DNA of 10,071 nt from positions 1 to 10,071 of the forward strand of contig JAFMJA010000083.1 of assembly GCA_017853735.1 (NCBI GenBank). Reading direction: 5' to 3'. Source of the stretch: Burkholderiaceae bacterium. Its GTDB lineage: Bacteria > Pseudomonadota > Gammaproteobacteria > Burkholderiales > Burkholderiaceae_C. Below the pieces are notes generated by a model. The model saw nothing but the letters and a program-made list of their open reading frames with translations, was not told the origin of the DNA and searched no databases. Below, in pieces: positions 1 through 6,703 of this stretch. Numbering within the stretch: the stretch's first letter is position 1; every line of letters begins with the position of its first letter. Made by a program: the position numbers and the translations under genes.

Positions 1-1385
1 TGCCCTGTATGCCGGCGCGGCGTGATCTGCATACCGGGCGGATCAATTTTCTGCACCGAAGCTGGGGGCCGCTGGAGCCGTTTGACCGCTCCTTGCCCGA
101 GCTGCTGCAGGCGGCAGGCGTCTACACCCATCTGGTGTCAGACCACTACCACTACTGGGAGGATGGCGGTTCCACTTATCACAACCGCTATTCCTCCTGG
201 GAATTCATCCGCGGACAGGAGTGGGACCGATGGAAGGCCATGGTGCAGCCGCCGCTGGAGCGCTTCCGTGCCATGTACCACCCAATGCAGCATCCGCAGG
301 GCGCGCAAGACGGGCGGCTGCAGGCCATGATCAACCGAGAGTTCATGCGCGAGGAGAATGATTTCTGCTGCCCGCGCACTTTTGCTGCAGGATTCGAGTT
401 TCTCGACCGCAACCGCGACGCTGACAACTGGCTGCTGCATCTTGAATGCTTTGACCCGCACGAGCCGTTTCACGCGCCCGCGCGCTTTCGCGAGCGCTAC
501 CCCTGCGGCTACCAGGGCCCGATCCTGGACTGGCCGCGCTATCAGCGCAATGCGCAGGATGCCCTGGAGGTGGCCGAGCTGCGCGCCAACTATGCGGCCT
601 TAGCCAGCATGTGCGATGAGTATTTCGGTCGCCTGCTCGACTACATGGACCAGCATCAGCTCTGGGACAACACAGCGCTGGTGCTCAGCACCGATCACGG
701 CCTTCTCCTGGCCGAGCACGACTGGTGGGGCAAGAATCGGATGCCTTTTTTCAACGAGATTGCCCACATACCGCTGGTCATTCACCACCCCGGATTTCGC
801 CATCTGGCCGGTCAGCGCCGCCAGGCCCTGACCCAGACCATCGACCTGATGCCCACCTTGCTGGCTATGCATGGGGTGAGCGCACCCGCCACCGCACAGG
901 GGCACAACCTGCTGCCCTTGCTTGAACAGGATCACCCGGTGCGCCAGGCTGCCCTGTATGGCATGTTCGGCGCCGGCACCAATATCACCGACGGGCGCTA
1001 CACCTACTTCCGCTATCCCGAGGACATGACCCAGCAGATGCTCTGGGAATACACCCTAATGCCCATGCATCAGAAGACGCTCTTTCCGGTGGAAGAGCTC
1101 CGTGGTGCCGAGCTGGTGCCGCCTTTTGGTTTCACCCAGGGCGTGCCAGTGCTCAAGGTGCCCGCGCGGCGCAACGCAAAAGGCCAGCCTGCGGGTCATC
1201 AGGGCCAGGGTGGCGGCTACGAGGACACCACCACCGTGCTATTTGATCTGAGCAATGACTACGAACAGCTCAAGCCTTTTCGGGACCCGGACATCGAAGC
1301 CCGGCTGCTCACCCTGATGCGTGAGCTGATGCAAGCCAATGAAGCGCCTGCCGAAGCCTTTACCCGTCTTGGACTGCAAGCTTAA
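1..1385 (+). CDS. Sulfatase (type I, formylglycine-dependent), 5' end cut by the window
   Basis: This is a sulfatase of the alkaline phosphatase superfamily that hydrolyses a sulfate ester. The reading frame is open to the window edge. The first ATG (base 9) is not the real start: the two codons before it read Pro-Cys, giving C-M-P-A-R followed by T-G-R, the sulfatase signature whose Cys (bases 6-8) is converted to formylglycine. The N-terminal strand with the first metal-binding aspartates is therefore outside the window. A later metal-site motif S-T-D-H-G has its Asp codon at 693-695, followed by W-W-G-K-N with the usual active-site Lys. The stretch after the signature (SWGPLEPFDRSLPELL) and the HYHYWEDGG segment are typical of a subgroup often annotated only as 'sulfatase'. 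The substrate is unknown. The gene ends 14 bp before a TctC receptor gene, suggesting co-transcription. Family assignment is firm; specificity is not. Confidence 0.93.
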   Translation, partial: PCMPARRDLHTGRINFLHRSWGPLEPFDRSLPELLQAAGVYTHLVSDHYHYWEDGGSTYHNRYSSWEFIRGQEWDRWKAMVQPPLERFRAMYHPMQHPQGAQDGRLQAMINREFMREENDFCCPRTFAAGFEFLDRNRDADNWLLHLECFDPHEPFHAPARFRERYPCGYQGPILDWPRYQRNAQDALEVAELRANYAALASMCDEYFGRLLDYMDQHQLWDNTALVLSTDHGLLLAEHDWWGKNRMPFFNEIAHIPLVIHHPGFRHLAGQRRQALTQTIDLMPTLLAMHGVSAPATAQGHNLLPLLEQDHPVRQAALYGMFGAGTNITDGRYTYFRYPEDMTQQMLWEYTLMPMHQKTLFPVEELRGAELVPPFGFTQGVPVLKVPARRNAKGQPAGHQGQGGGYEDTTTVLFDLSNDYEQLKPFRDPDIEARLLTLMRELMQANEAPAEAFTRLGLQA

Positions 1386-1393
1386 AGAGGAGA
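1386..1393 (+). promoter_or_regulatory. Strong ribosome binding site for the first tctC gene
   Basis: An AGAGGAGA stretch contains AGGAG (1388-1392) seven bases before the ATG at 1400. It begins directly after the sulfatase stop codon, so translation of the receptor gene could follow from the upstream gene on one transcript. It fixes the start at 1400. Confidence 0.75.
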
Positions 1394-1399
1394 ACTGCC

Positions 1400-2401
1400 A
1401 TGAACCATCAATCATCACAGACGATCAGGCGACGCCGCTTGTTGCAGCAGGGCGCAGCCGCCTGGCTGGCCAGTTGTGCTGCACCTACCATCTGGGCCCA
1501 GGCTTATCCATCCAAGGTGATCCGCCTGGTGGTGCCCTGGCCCGGTGGCGGGCTGGTAGACATCGCCGCGCGCCAGATGGCCAACCGCTTACAGGCTGCC
1601 CTGGGTCAGCCCGTGATTGTGGAGAACCGGGTGGGCGCAGGTGGCGCGATTGGCGCTGCTGCAGTTGCCACTGCGGCGCCCGACGGTCATACCCTGCTGC
1701 TGAGCACCAGCGCGCTCACCATGAACACCGCACTCGGAACCAAGACCCAGTTTGACCTCTTACGCGATTTCGAGCCGGTGTCGCTGGTGGCCTATGCCCC
1801 CTCGGTGCTGGTGGTGGGGCCGGCGATCAATCCGGGCACGGTCAAGGAGCTGGTGGACCTGGCCCGTTCGCAGCCGGGCGGACTTAGCTACGGCTCAGCG
1901 GGTGTGGGCTCGCCAGCCCATTTTGCGGGTGAGTTGCTCAAGGCGCTGGAGAAAATATTTGTGGTGCACATTCCCTACACCGGGGCGCCTGCTGCCATGA
2001 ACGACCAGCTTGCCGGGCGGGTGCATTTTCAGTTTGCCAATGCCGCCGTCGCCTTGCCGCAAATCCGTGCTGGCAAGGTCAAGGCGCTGGCAGTGACCAG
2101 TGCCAAGCGCTTCAGCGCTCTGCCCGATGTGCCCACCATGATGGAAGCGGGAGTGCCCACCTTCGAGGCGGACCAGTGGCTGGGCATTCTTGCACCCAGG
2201 GGACTGGCCGGCCCGGTAATGGACAGGCTGGTGGCTGAATGCAACAAGGCACTTGGCGATGAGGAATTGCGCACTGCGCTGGCCAAGGCCGGCATTACGG
2301 CCGCAACGCCAGGAACAGCCGCCAGCTTTGATGTCAGCCTGCGGGCAGACCTGCAAAAATGGACCAACCTGGCCAGGGCCGCGAACATCAAGTCTGACTG
2401 A
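1400..2401 (+). CDS. Tripartite tricarboxylate transporter (TctC/Bug family) substrate-binding protein
   Basis: This is an exported solute receptor of the Bug/TctC family (333 aa, a usual length) that binds small, often carboxylated, ligands for a TctAB-type permease. Residues 1-35 form an export signal: R10-R13 followed by LL resembles a twin-arginine motif, then a hydrophobic stretch ending A-Q-A before mature YPSK. The same stretch also contains L-A-S-C (23-26), which fits a lipobox, so a lipoprotein is possible. The mature protein opens with the family hallmark VVPWPGGGLVD (about 44-54), followed by the GQPVIVENR and PDGHTLLL segments, a PYTG segment near 195, and LPDVPTMMEAG. No TctA or TctB gene is in the window, so it is an orphan here. 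It lies between two sulfatase genes, which suggests it captures a sulfate ester or the product of one; this is inference. The start is supported by a strong ribosome binding site. Confidence 0.93.
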   Translation: MNHQSSQTIRRRRLLQQGAAAWLASCAAPTIWAQAYPSKVIRLVVPWPGGGLVDIAARQMANRLQAALGQPVIVENRVGAGGAIGAAAVATAAPDGHTLLLSTSALTMNTALGTKTQFDLLRDFEPVSLVAYAPSVLVVGPAINPGTVKELVDLARSQPGGLSYGSAGVGSPAHFAGELLKALEKIFVVHIPYTGAPAAMNDQLAGRVHFQFANAAVALPQIRAGKVKALAVTSAKRFSALPDVPTMMEAGVPTFEADQWLGILAPRGLAGPVMDRLVAECNKALGDEELRTALAKAGITAATPGTAASFDVSLRADLQKWTNLARAANIKSD

Positions 2402-2438
2402 GATTGAAATTGACCTCTACCCAAGCTGACAAGCCCTA

Positions 2439-4034
2439 ATGCCAACGTCATCAACTGCCACGCAGCCACCCAACATCCTGCTGGTGATGGCCGACCAGCT
2501 GACCGCCAGCGCCTTGCCAAGCTATGGCCATGCGCTGGTGCAGGCGCCCAACCTGAGCGCGCTGGCGCAGCGCTCGGTGGTGTTTGACAGTGCCTACTGC
2601 AACTTCCCGATCTGTGCACCCTCGCGCTTTTCCATGCTCAGTGGGCGACTGCCCCATGCGATTGCGGCTTATGACAATGCCAGTGAGTTCCCGGCTGCAA
2701 CACCCACCATGGCGCACTACCTGCGCCATGCAGGCTACCGCACCATCCTGTGTGGCAAGATGCATTTCATAGGGCCCGACCAGCTGCATGGCTACGAAGA
2801 GCGACTGACCACCGATATCTACCCGGCAGATTTCGCCTGGACGCCCGACTGGCGACGCGGCCCCAGCCATCGGCCCACTGGGGTGAGCATGCGCCCGGTG
2901 GTGGAGGCTGGCCCCTGCATCCGCAGCATGCAGATCGATTACGACGATGAAGTTGAATACCGTGCGGTGCAGCGCATTTACGATCTGGCGCGCGCCCCCG
3001 AGCAGCAGCCTTTTTTCCTGACGGTTTCCTACACCCACCCGCACCCACCCTTTGTGGCGCCGCAGCGCCACTGGGACCGCTACCGGCATGCAGACATCGA
3101 CATGCCGCGTGTGGCAGAAATTCCCTACGAGCAGTTGGACGAGCACAGCCGTTGGCTCTATGTGGCACATGCACAGGACCAGTACACCATCACCCCCGCG
3201 CATGTGCGGCAGGCCCGGCACGCCTATTACGCCATGGTCAGCTATGTCGATGAAAAAATTGGCAGCGTGCTCAGCGCCTTGAGCGAGACCGGTCTGGACC
3301 GTAACACTGTGGTGGTATTTGTCAGCGACCACGGTGAGATGCTCGGTGAGCGCGGCATGTGGTTCAAGCAGTGCTTTTTCGAAGATTCGGTGCGGGTGCC
3401 CTTCATGGTTTCCTGGCCCCAGCGGCTCACCCCCTCGCGGGTTGGCGCGCATGTGTCGCTGGTGGACCTGCTGCCCACTTTTGTCGACCTCGCCGCTCAG
3501 GGAGGGGCGCCCAGCGCGCCAGCGCTTGACCCGCTCGATGGGCAAAGCCTCATGCCCCTGCTGCAGGGTCAGGACAGTGGTGAAGAACGGGTGGTGATTT
3601 CAGAGTACAGCTCCGAGGGCGTCTGTGCCGCCTCGCGCATGGTGCGCCAGGGGCGCTTCAAATACATCTTTACCCATGGTCTGCCACCCATGCTGTTTGA
3701 CCTGCAGGCTGACCCGCATGAACTGAACAATCTGAGCGGGCAGGCTGAGCACGCCCAAGTCGAACAAGCGTTGCATCAACGCCTGATCCAGGACTGGGAA
3801 CCAGCGCAGGTACATGAACGCATTCTGGCCAGCCAACGACAGCGCCTGTTCCTGGCCGAGGTGGCCGCATCTTCTGAGCTCTACCCCAATTGGGCTTTTC
3901 AGCCCTATGTGGATGAGTCCAAGCGCTTCATCCGTGGATCTGGCACCGCAGGCCCAACCAGCATCAAGGCCCGCGCCCGCTTGCCCTATGTGGAGCCGGT
4001 GCCTCCAGACCGCAAGACCGAATCCAACTCCTGA
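2439..4034 (+). CDS. betC: Choline-sulfatase-like enzyme (sulfatase family)
   Basis: A 531-aa type I sulfatase with no export signal, so probably cytoplasmic. Visible motifs are the N-terminal metal strand ending A-D-Q (D19), the formylglycine signature C-A-P-S-R (59-63), G-K-M-H (K107, H109), H200, S-D-H-G-E (D297, H298) and W-F-K (K310). Resemblance to choline-O-sulfatase (choline sulfate to choline plus sulfate) rests on the block G-P-D-Q-L-H-G-Y-E-E-R-L-T-T-D-I-Y-P (about 112-129) with the following tryptophans W134 and W138, and on a C-terminal segment W-E-P-x-x-V-H-E-R-I-L-A-S-Q-R-Q-R (about 453-469) that fits the choline-sulfatase C-terminal domain. The protein is slightly longer than usual, with a polar tail. 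The ATG at 2439 has no clear Shine-Dalgarno sequence, but the next ATG would remove the metal strand. There are no bet regulator, transporter or dehydrogenase genes beside it, so the substrate may differ from choline sulfate. It lies 37 bp after tctC. Confidence 0.88.
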   Translation: MPTSSTATQPPNILLVMADQLTASALPSYGHALVQAPNLSALAQRSVVFDSAYCNFPICAPSRFSMLSGRLPHAIAAYDNASEFPAATPTMAHYLRHAGYRTILCGKMHFIGPDQLHGYEERLTTDIYPADFAWTPDWRRGPSHRPTGVSMRPVVEAGPCIRSMQIDYDDEVEYRAVQRIYDLARAPEQQPFFLTVSYTHPHPPFVAPQRHWDRYRHADIDMPRVAEIPYEQLDEHSRWLYVAHAQDQYTITPAHVRQARHAYYAMVSYVDEKIGSVLSALSETGLDRNTVVVFVSDHGEMLGERGMWFKQCFFEDSVRVPFMVSWPQRLTPSRVGAHVSLVDLLPTFVDLAAQGGAPSAPALDPLDGQSLMPLLQGQDSGEERVVISEYSSEGVCAASRMVRQGRFKYIFTHGLPPMLFDLQADPHELNNLSGQAEHAQVEQALHQRLIQDWEPAQVHERILASQRQRLFLAEVAASSELYPNWAFQPYVDESKRFIRGSGTAGPTSIKARARLPYVEPVPPDRKTESNS

Positions 4035-4053
4035 GCGACTACTTGCCAGGAGT
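4027..4053. terminator. Inverted repeat across two convergent stop codons, possible bidirectional terminator
   Basis: ACTCCTG (4027-4033) and CAGGAGT (4047-4053) form a perfect 7-bp stem with a 13-base loop. The stem and loop cover the stop codon of the plus-strand sulfatase (4032-4034) and the stop codon of the minus-strand SDR (4039-4041). No T-run follows on either strand, so it is not a canonical intrinsic terminator. Its position, where two operons meet with 4 bp between stops, is the main support. Confidence 0.3.
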
Positions 4054-4821
4054 GGTGAACATCTGGCCGCCGTCGACATTGAGCACGGTACCGCTCAGAT
4101 AGCTACAGAGGGGCGAAGCGCAGAAAACGCTGAGCTTAGCCATCTCATCGGGCTCGGCCAATCGGCCAAAGGGAAGGCCCAGGGTCAGCTCATGCCAGCG
4201 AGAGGGGTCGCCCAGTTTGCTGCTTGCCTGCTGTTGCAGCATCCCCTGCATCCGATCGCTTCGGGTGGCCGATGGGTTGATGCCAAACACACGCACGCCA
4301 TGACGCACACTGCTGCCCCCCAGGCCCTGGGTAAAAGCAATCAGTGCGGCATTGGCAGCCGCACCGCAGATGTATTCGTAGCGGGGGGAAACACCTGCCA
4401 TGCCAATGATGTTGACGATCACGCCACGGCCGCGTTTTTCCATCAGGGGCAGGTAAGCACGGGTCAGGTTGATGTAACTGTAGACCTTGAGTTCCCAGGC
4501 CTGGCGCCAGCGCGCCTCGTCAATGTCGTGAATCGTGCCACCCGGAATGGCGCCCGCATTGTTGACCAGCACATCGATCTCGCCTACCTGTTGATGCAAC
4601 TTTTCGGCCGAGCCGGCTTGGCTTAAATCCGCCTCGAAAATTTCCGGTTTGATCTGGCAAGCCGCCTCTATGGCCTGCACTGCATTGGCCAGATTGGCGC
4701 GATCGCGCGAGACCAATACCGGTTTGGCACCTTCTGCGGCAAACGCCTGGGCAATCGCCAAGCCTATGCCTTTGGAGCCACCGGTGATGAGTACGCGTTG
4801 TCCTGTGAGTTGGAGGTTCAT
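4039..4821 (-). CDS. SDR-family protein with an incomplete catalytic set (PRK06125-like)
   Basis: A 260-aa short-chain dehydrogenase/reductase fold. The N-terminal Rossmann motif T-G-G-S-K-G-I-G (13-20), S-R-D-R after strand 2 (38-41, basic, so NADP(H) is plausible), N-N-A-G (87-90) and a C-terminal G-T-V-L-N-V-D-G-G are present. Of the usual Ser-Tyr-Lys set only Tyr150 remains: the Lys position holds Ala154 (Y-I-C-G-A) and the Ser position is Gly140. From memory a subgroup of SDRs shares this Y-I-x-G-x-A-x-N-A-A-L pattern, so this is probably lineage-typical rather than a fresh mutation; the reaction is unknown. The start was set at ATG 4821 rather than the TTG one codon earlier because AGGAAG (4832-4827) is well spaced from the ATG. 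It is the last gene of the minus-strand operon, 90 bp after the other SDR, and converges on the sulfatase with 4 bp between stops. Confidence 0.88.
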   Translation of the reverse strand: MNLQLTGQRVLITGGSKGIGLAIAQAFAAEGAKPVLVSRDRANLANAVQAIEAACQIKPEIFEADLSQAGSAEKLHQQVGEIDVLVNNAGAIPGGTIHDIDEARWRQAWELKVYSYINLTRAYLPLMEKRGRGVIVNIIGMAGVSPRYEYICGAAANAALIAFTQGLGGSSVRHGVRVFGINPSATRSDRMQGMLQQQASSKLGDPSRWHELTLGLPFGRLAEPDEMAKLSVFCASPLCSYLSGTVLNVDGGQMFTTPGK

Positions 4822-4826
4822 CAATG

Positions 4827-4832
4827 CTTCCT
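4827..4832 (-). promoter_or_regulatory. Ribosome binding site that decides the start of the 3'-terminal SDR gene
   Basis: On the minus strand AGGAAG precedes TTGATG. The AGGA core lies seven bases before the ATG (4821-4819) but only four before the TTG (4824-4822), favouring the ATG. Confidence 0.55.
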
Positions 4833-4911
4833 GAAAAATTATCTGTGGAATGGGATGGAGTTGGCTGGGGTGGTTGGCAGGACCTACGCTTGGTACATGC
4901 CGGGTCAGTGT

Positions 4912-5691
4912 TCAGATCAGACCGGCGTAGGAGCCGCCATCGAGCTGCAGGTTTTGCCCCGAGATGAAGCCGGCCTGGGCGCTGCACAGGTAGGCGCAGG
5001 CATCGGCGAATTCTTCCGGGGTACCAAAGCGCTTGGCCGCCACGGTGTTGACAATGCGCTGGCGCGCCTCTTCGCGGCTGATGTGATGGGTTTTCATCAG
5101 GCGCTCGGCCATGAATTCCTGGCGCGGCGTGTCAATGCGCTCGGGCAGCAGGCTGTTGATGGTCACATTGTCGGCCACTGCTTCGAGTGAGACCGACTTG
5201 CTGAAGGCGGTGAGCCCGGTGCGTGCCGAGGTGGACAGGGCCATATGGGGACGGGGGCTTTTCACCATGGCCGAAGTGATGTTGACGATGCGGCCAAACT
5301 TGCGAGCCCGCATGCCCGGCAAAAAGCCTCGGATCAGCAGAATCGGCGCCAGCATATTGGCCTCCAGGGCGCTGATCCAGACGGCATGGTCCCAGTCGGA
5401 CAGCTGACCTGGTGGCGGGCCGGCATTGTTATTGACCAGGATGTCGGGCTGCGGACAGGCCTCAAAGATTGTTTGTCGCCCTGCTTCGGTGCTGATGTCG
5501 GCCTGCACCGTCTGCACGCTGGCCCCTGTTTTGGCGGCAATCTCAGCCCGGGCGTTTTCCAGCCGTGCTTGATCGCGGCCGTTGATGAATACCAGAGCGC
5601 CTTCACGCGCCAAGGCAGTGGCGCAGGCCAACCCCAGGCCTTGCGAAGAGGCGCAAACAAACGCCACCTTGCCCTTGATGCCTAAATCCAT
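4912..5691 (-). CDS. SDR-family oxidoreductase, BKR-like subgroup with atypical motifs
   Basis: A 259-aa SDR-fold protein resembling the 3-oxoacyl-ACP-reductase-like subgroup that I recall as CDD cd05344. The nucleotide motif reads C-A-S-S-Q-G-L-G (13-20) and lacks the first Gly of the usual T-G-x-x-x-G-x-G. N-G-R-D (37-40) follows strand 2. N-N-N-A-G-P-P-P-G (87-95) replaces plain NNAG. Ser140 (N-I-T-S) is kept, but the Y-x-x-x-K pair is replaced by S153-T-S-A-R157 in the segment H-M-A-L-S-T-S-A-R. N-S-L-L-P-E-R-I-D-T (179-188) and the final L-D-G-G-S are also typical of that subgroup as I remember it. The atypical residues are probably a group trait, and the activity is unproven. It starts 19 bp after the tctC stop, with only a weak GAGAAAG upstream, so translation may be coupled. 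Confidence 0.9.
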   Translation of the reverse strand: MDLGIKGKVAFVCASSQGLGLACATALAREGALVFINGRDQARLENARAEIAAKTGASVQTVQADISTEAGRQTIFEACPQPDILVNNNAGPPPGQLSDWDHAVWISALEANMLAPILLIRGFLPGMRARKFGRIVNITSAMVKSPRPHMALSTSARTGLTAFSKSVSLEAVADNVTINSLLPERIDTPRQEFMAERLMKTHHISREEARQRIVNTVAAKRFGTPEEFADACAYLCSAQAGFISGQNLQLDGGSYAGLI

Positions 5692-5692
5692 G

Positions 5693-5712
5693 AAATTCTT
5701 TCTCGGGAATTT
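5693..5712 (-). promoter_or_regulatory. AT-rich inverted repeat around the start region of the upstream SDR gene
   Basis: AAATTC (5693-5698) and GAATTT (5707-5712) are exact reverse complements with 8 bases between them. In the minus-strand transcript they flank the weak GAGAAAG ribosome site and sit between the tctC stop and the SDR ATG. A small hairpin here could make initiation depend on ribosomes arriving from tctC. The stem is short and AT-rich, so it may be chance. Confidence 0.2.
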
Positions 5713-6703
5713 ACTTTTGTGCAGACACTTTGACGTTTTTGATCACCGCTGCCCATTGGGCACGCTCCACCTCCATGATCTGTTTGAATTCCTGCGCGCT
5801 GTAGGCCACCGGGTCAAAACTCATGGTGCGCATTTTGTCGGTAAATGCGGCGTCTTTGGTGAGCGCCAGCATTTCCTTTTCCCAGAAGGCAATGATGTCA
5901 GCCGGTGTTTTGGCAGGAAAGAAAGCACCATACCAGTTCATGATACCCAGGGGCTTGAGCCCGCTCTCGGCCAGAGTGGGTACGTCAGGAAATGCGGTGA
6001 GCCGGCTGGTTTCCAGCGTGCCCAGGGCGCGTAGCCGGCCCGAGCGGATGTGCTCTTTCACCGCCTCGACCGACTGCACTAGAAACTGCACATCGCCCGA
6101 GAGCAGACCCATCACCGCCTTGGCGCTGCCCTGGTAAGGCACATGGGTGATCTCGATGCCCGCCTGGGTGCGGATGATTTCGGTGGTCAGGTGAAACGCA
6201 TGGCCCAGGCCGGGGGACCCGTAAAAATACTTGCCCGGTTCCTTCTTGGCCAGGGCAATGAAGTCATTGAGGTTGCGCACCGGCAAGGTGGACGGCGCCA
6301 CGATGATCGCCGGGTTACGGCCGAGCAGTCCGGCTGTGCTGAGGTCGTTCAGGGCGTCATAAGGCGGCTTGGGCAGAAAGTGCTCGGCAATCGTGATCGG
6401 GGTGGGCGGCGAGAACAGCAGGGTATAGCCATCGGCGGCAGCGCGTACCACCGCCTGGGTACCAATCTGCCCTGAAGCACCGCCAATGTTTTCCACCACA
6501 ATGCTTTGCCCCCAACGCTGGCTGAGAATCTGCGCCATCAAGCGGGCTACCGCGTCTGGCCCGCCCCCAGCCGGAAAGGGCACGACCATGCGGATATTCC
6601 TGCTCGGGTATTTGGCAGTCTGAGCCAAGGTGGCCCAGGGCAGCAGGGCGCCCAGCCCAATGTGTTGCACCAGGCGGCGACGAGAGATCAATTTAGGGTT
6701 CAT
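5711..6703 (-). CDS. Tripartite tricarboxylate transporter (TctC/Bug family) substrate-binding protein
   Basis: A second exported Bug/TctC receptor (330 aa). The start is ATG 6703: a GGAG (6713-6710) lies six bases upstream, and the next residues form a signal with S-R-R-R-L-V (7-12), a good twin-arginine-like motif, a hydrophobic core and a cleavage region around A-T-L-A-Q-T-A (24-30). The reading frame stays open upstream to 7069, but only by running out of frame through the His-rich repeat region of the preceding gene, so that extension is rejected. Family motifs are VVPFPAGGGPD (about 40-50), I-V-V-E-N, D-G-Y-T-L-L-F-S, P-Y-Q-G and F-P-D-V-P-T-L-A-E-S-G. It is clearly divergent from the receptor at 1400, so the two probably bind different ligands. 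The gene overlaps the end of the DUF3500 gene by 11 bp and has no membrane partner in the window. Confidence 0.93.
   Translation of the reverse strand: MNPKLISRRRLVQHIGLGALLPWATLAQTAKYPSRNIRMVVPFPAGGGPDAVARLMAQILSQRWGQSIVVENIGGASGQIGTQAVVRAAADGYTLLFSPPTPITIAEHFLPKPPYDALNDLSTAGLLGRNPAIIVAPSTLPVRNLNDFIALAKKEPGKYFYGSPGLGHAFHLTTEIIRTQAGIEITHVPYQGSAKAVMGLLSGDVQFLVQSVEAVKEHIRSGRLRALGTLETSRLTAFPDVPTLAESGLKPLGIMNWYGAFFPAKTPADIIAFWEKEMLALTKDAAFTDKMRTMSFDPVAYSAQEFKQIMEVERAQWAAVIKNVKVSAQK

Noticed and set aside
1339..1755. 138-codon plus-strand frame overlapping the sulfatase end and the tctC start
   Set aside because: It overlaps two well-supported genes in another frame and has low-complexity composition without a known domain.
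2451..3545. Long minus-strand open frame of 364 codons opposite the choline-sulfatase-like gene
   Set aside because: The plus strand encodes every sulfatase motif there. The antisense frame has no recognisable features or ribosome site.
4822..4824. TTG as the start of the 3'-terminal SDR gene
   Set aside because: The Shine-Dalgarno spacing is too short for TTG and fits the next codon, ATG 4821.
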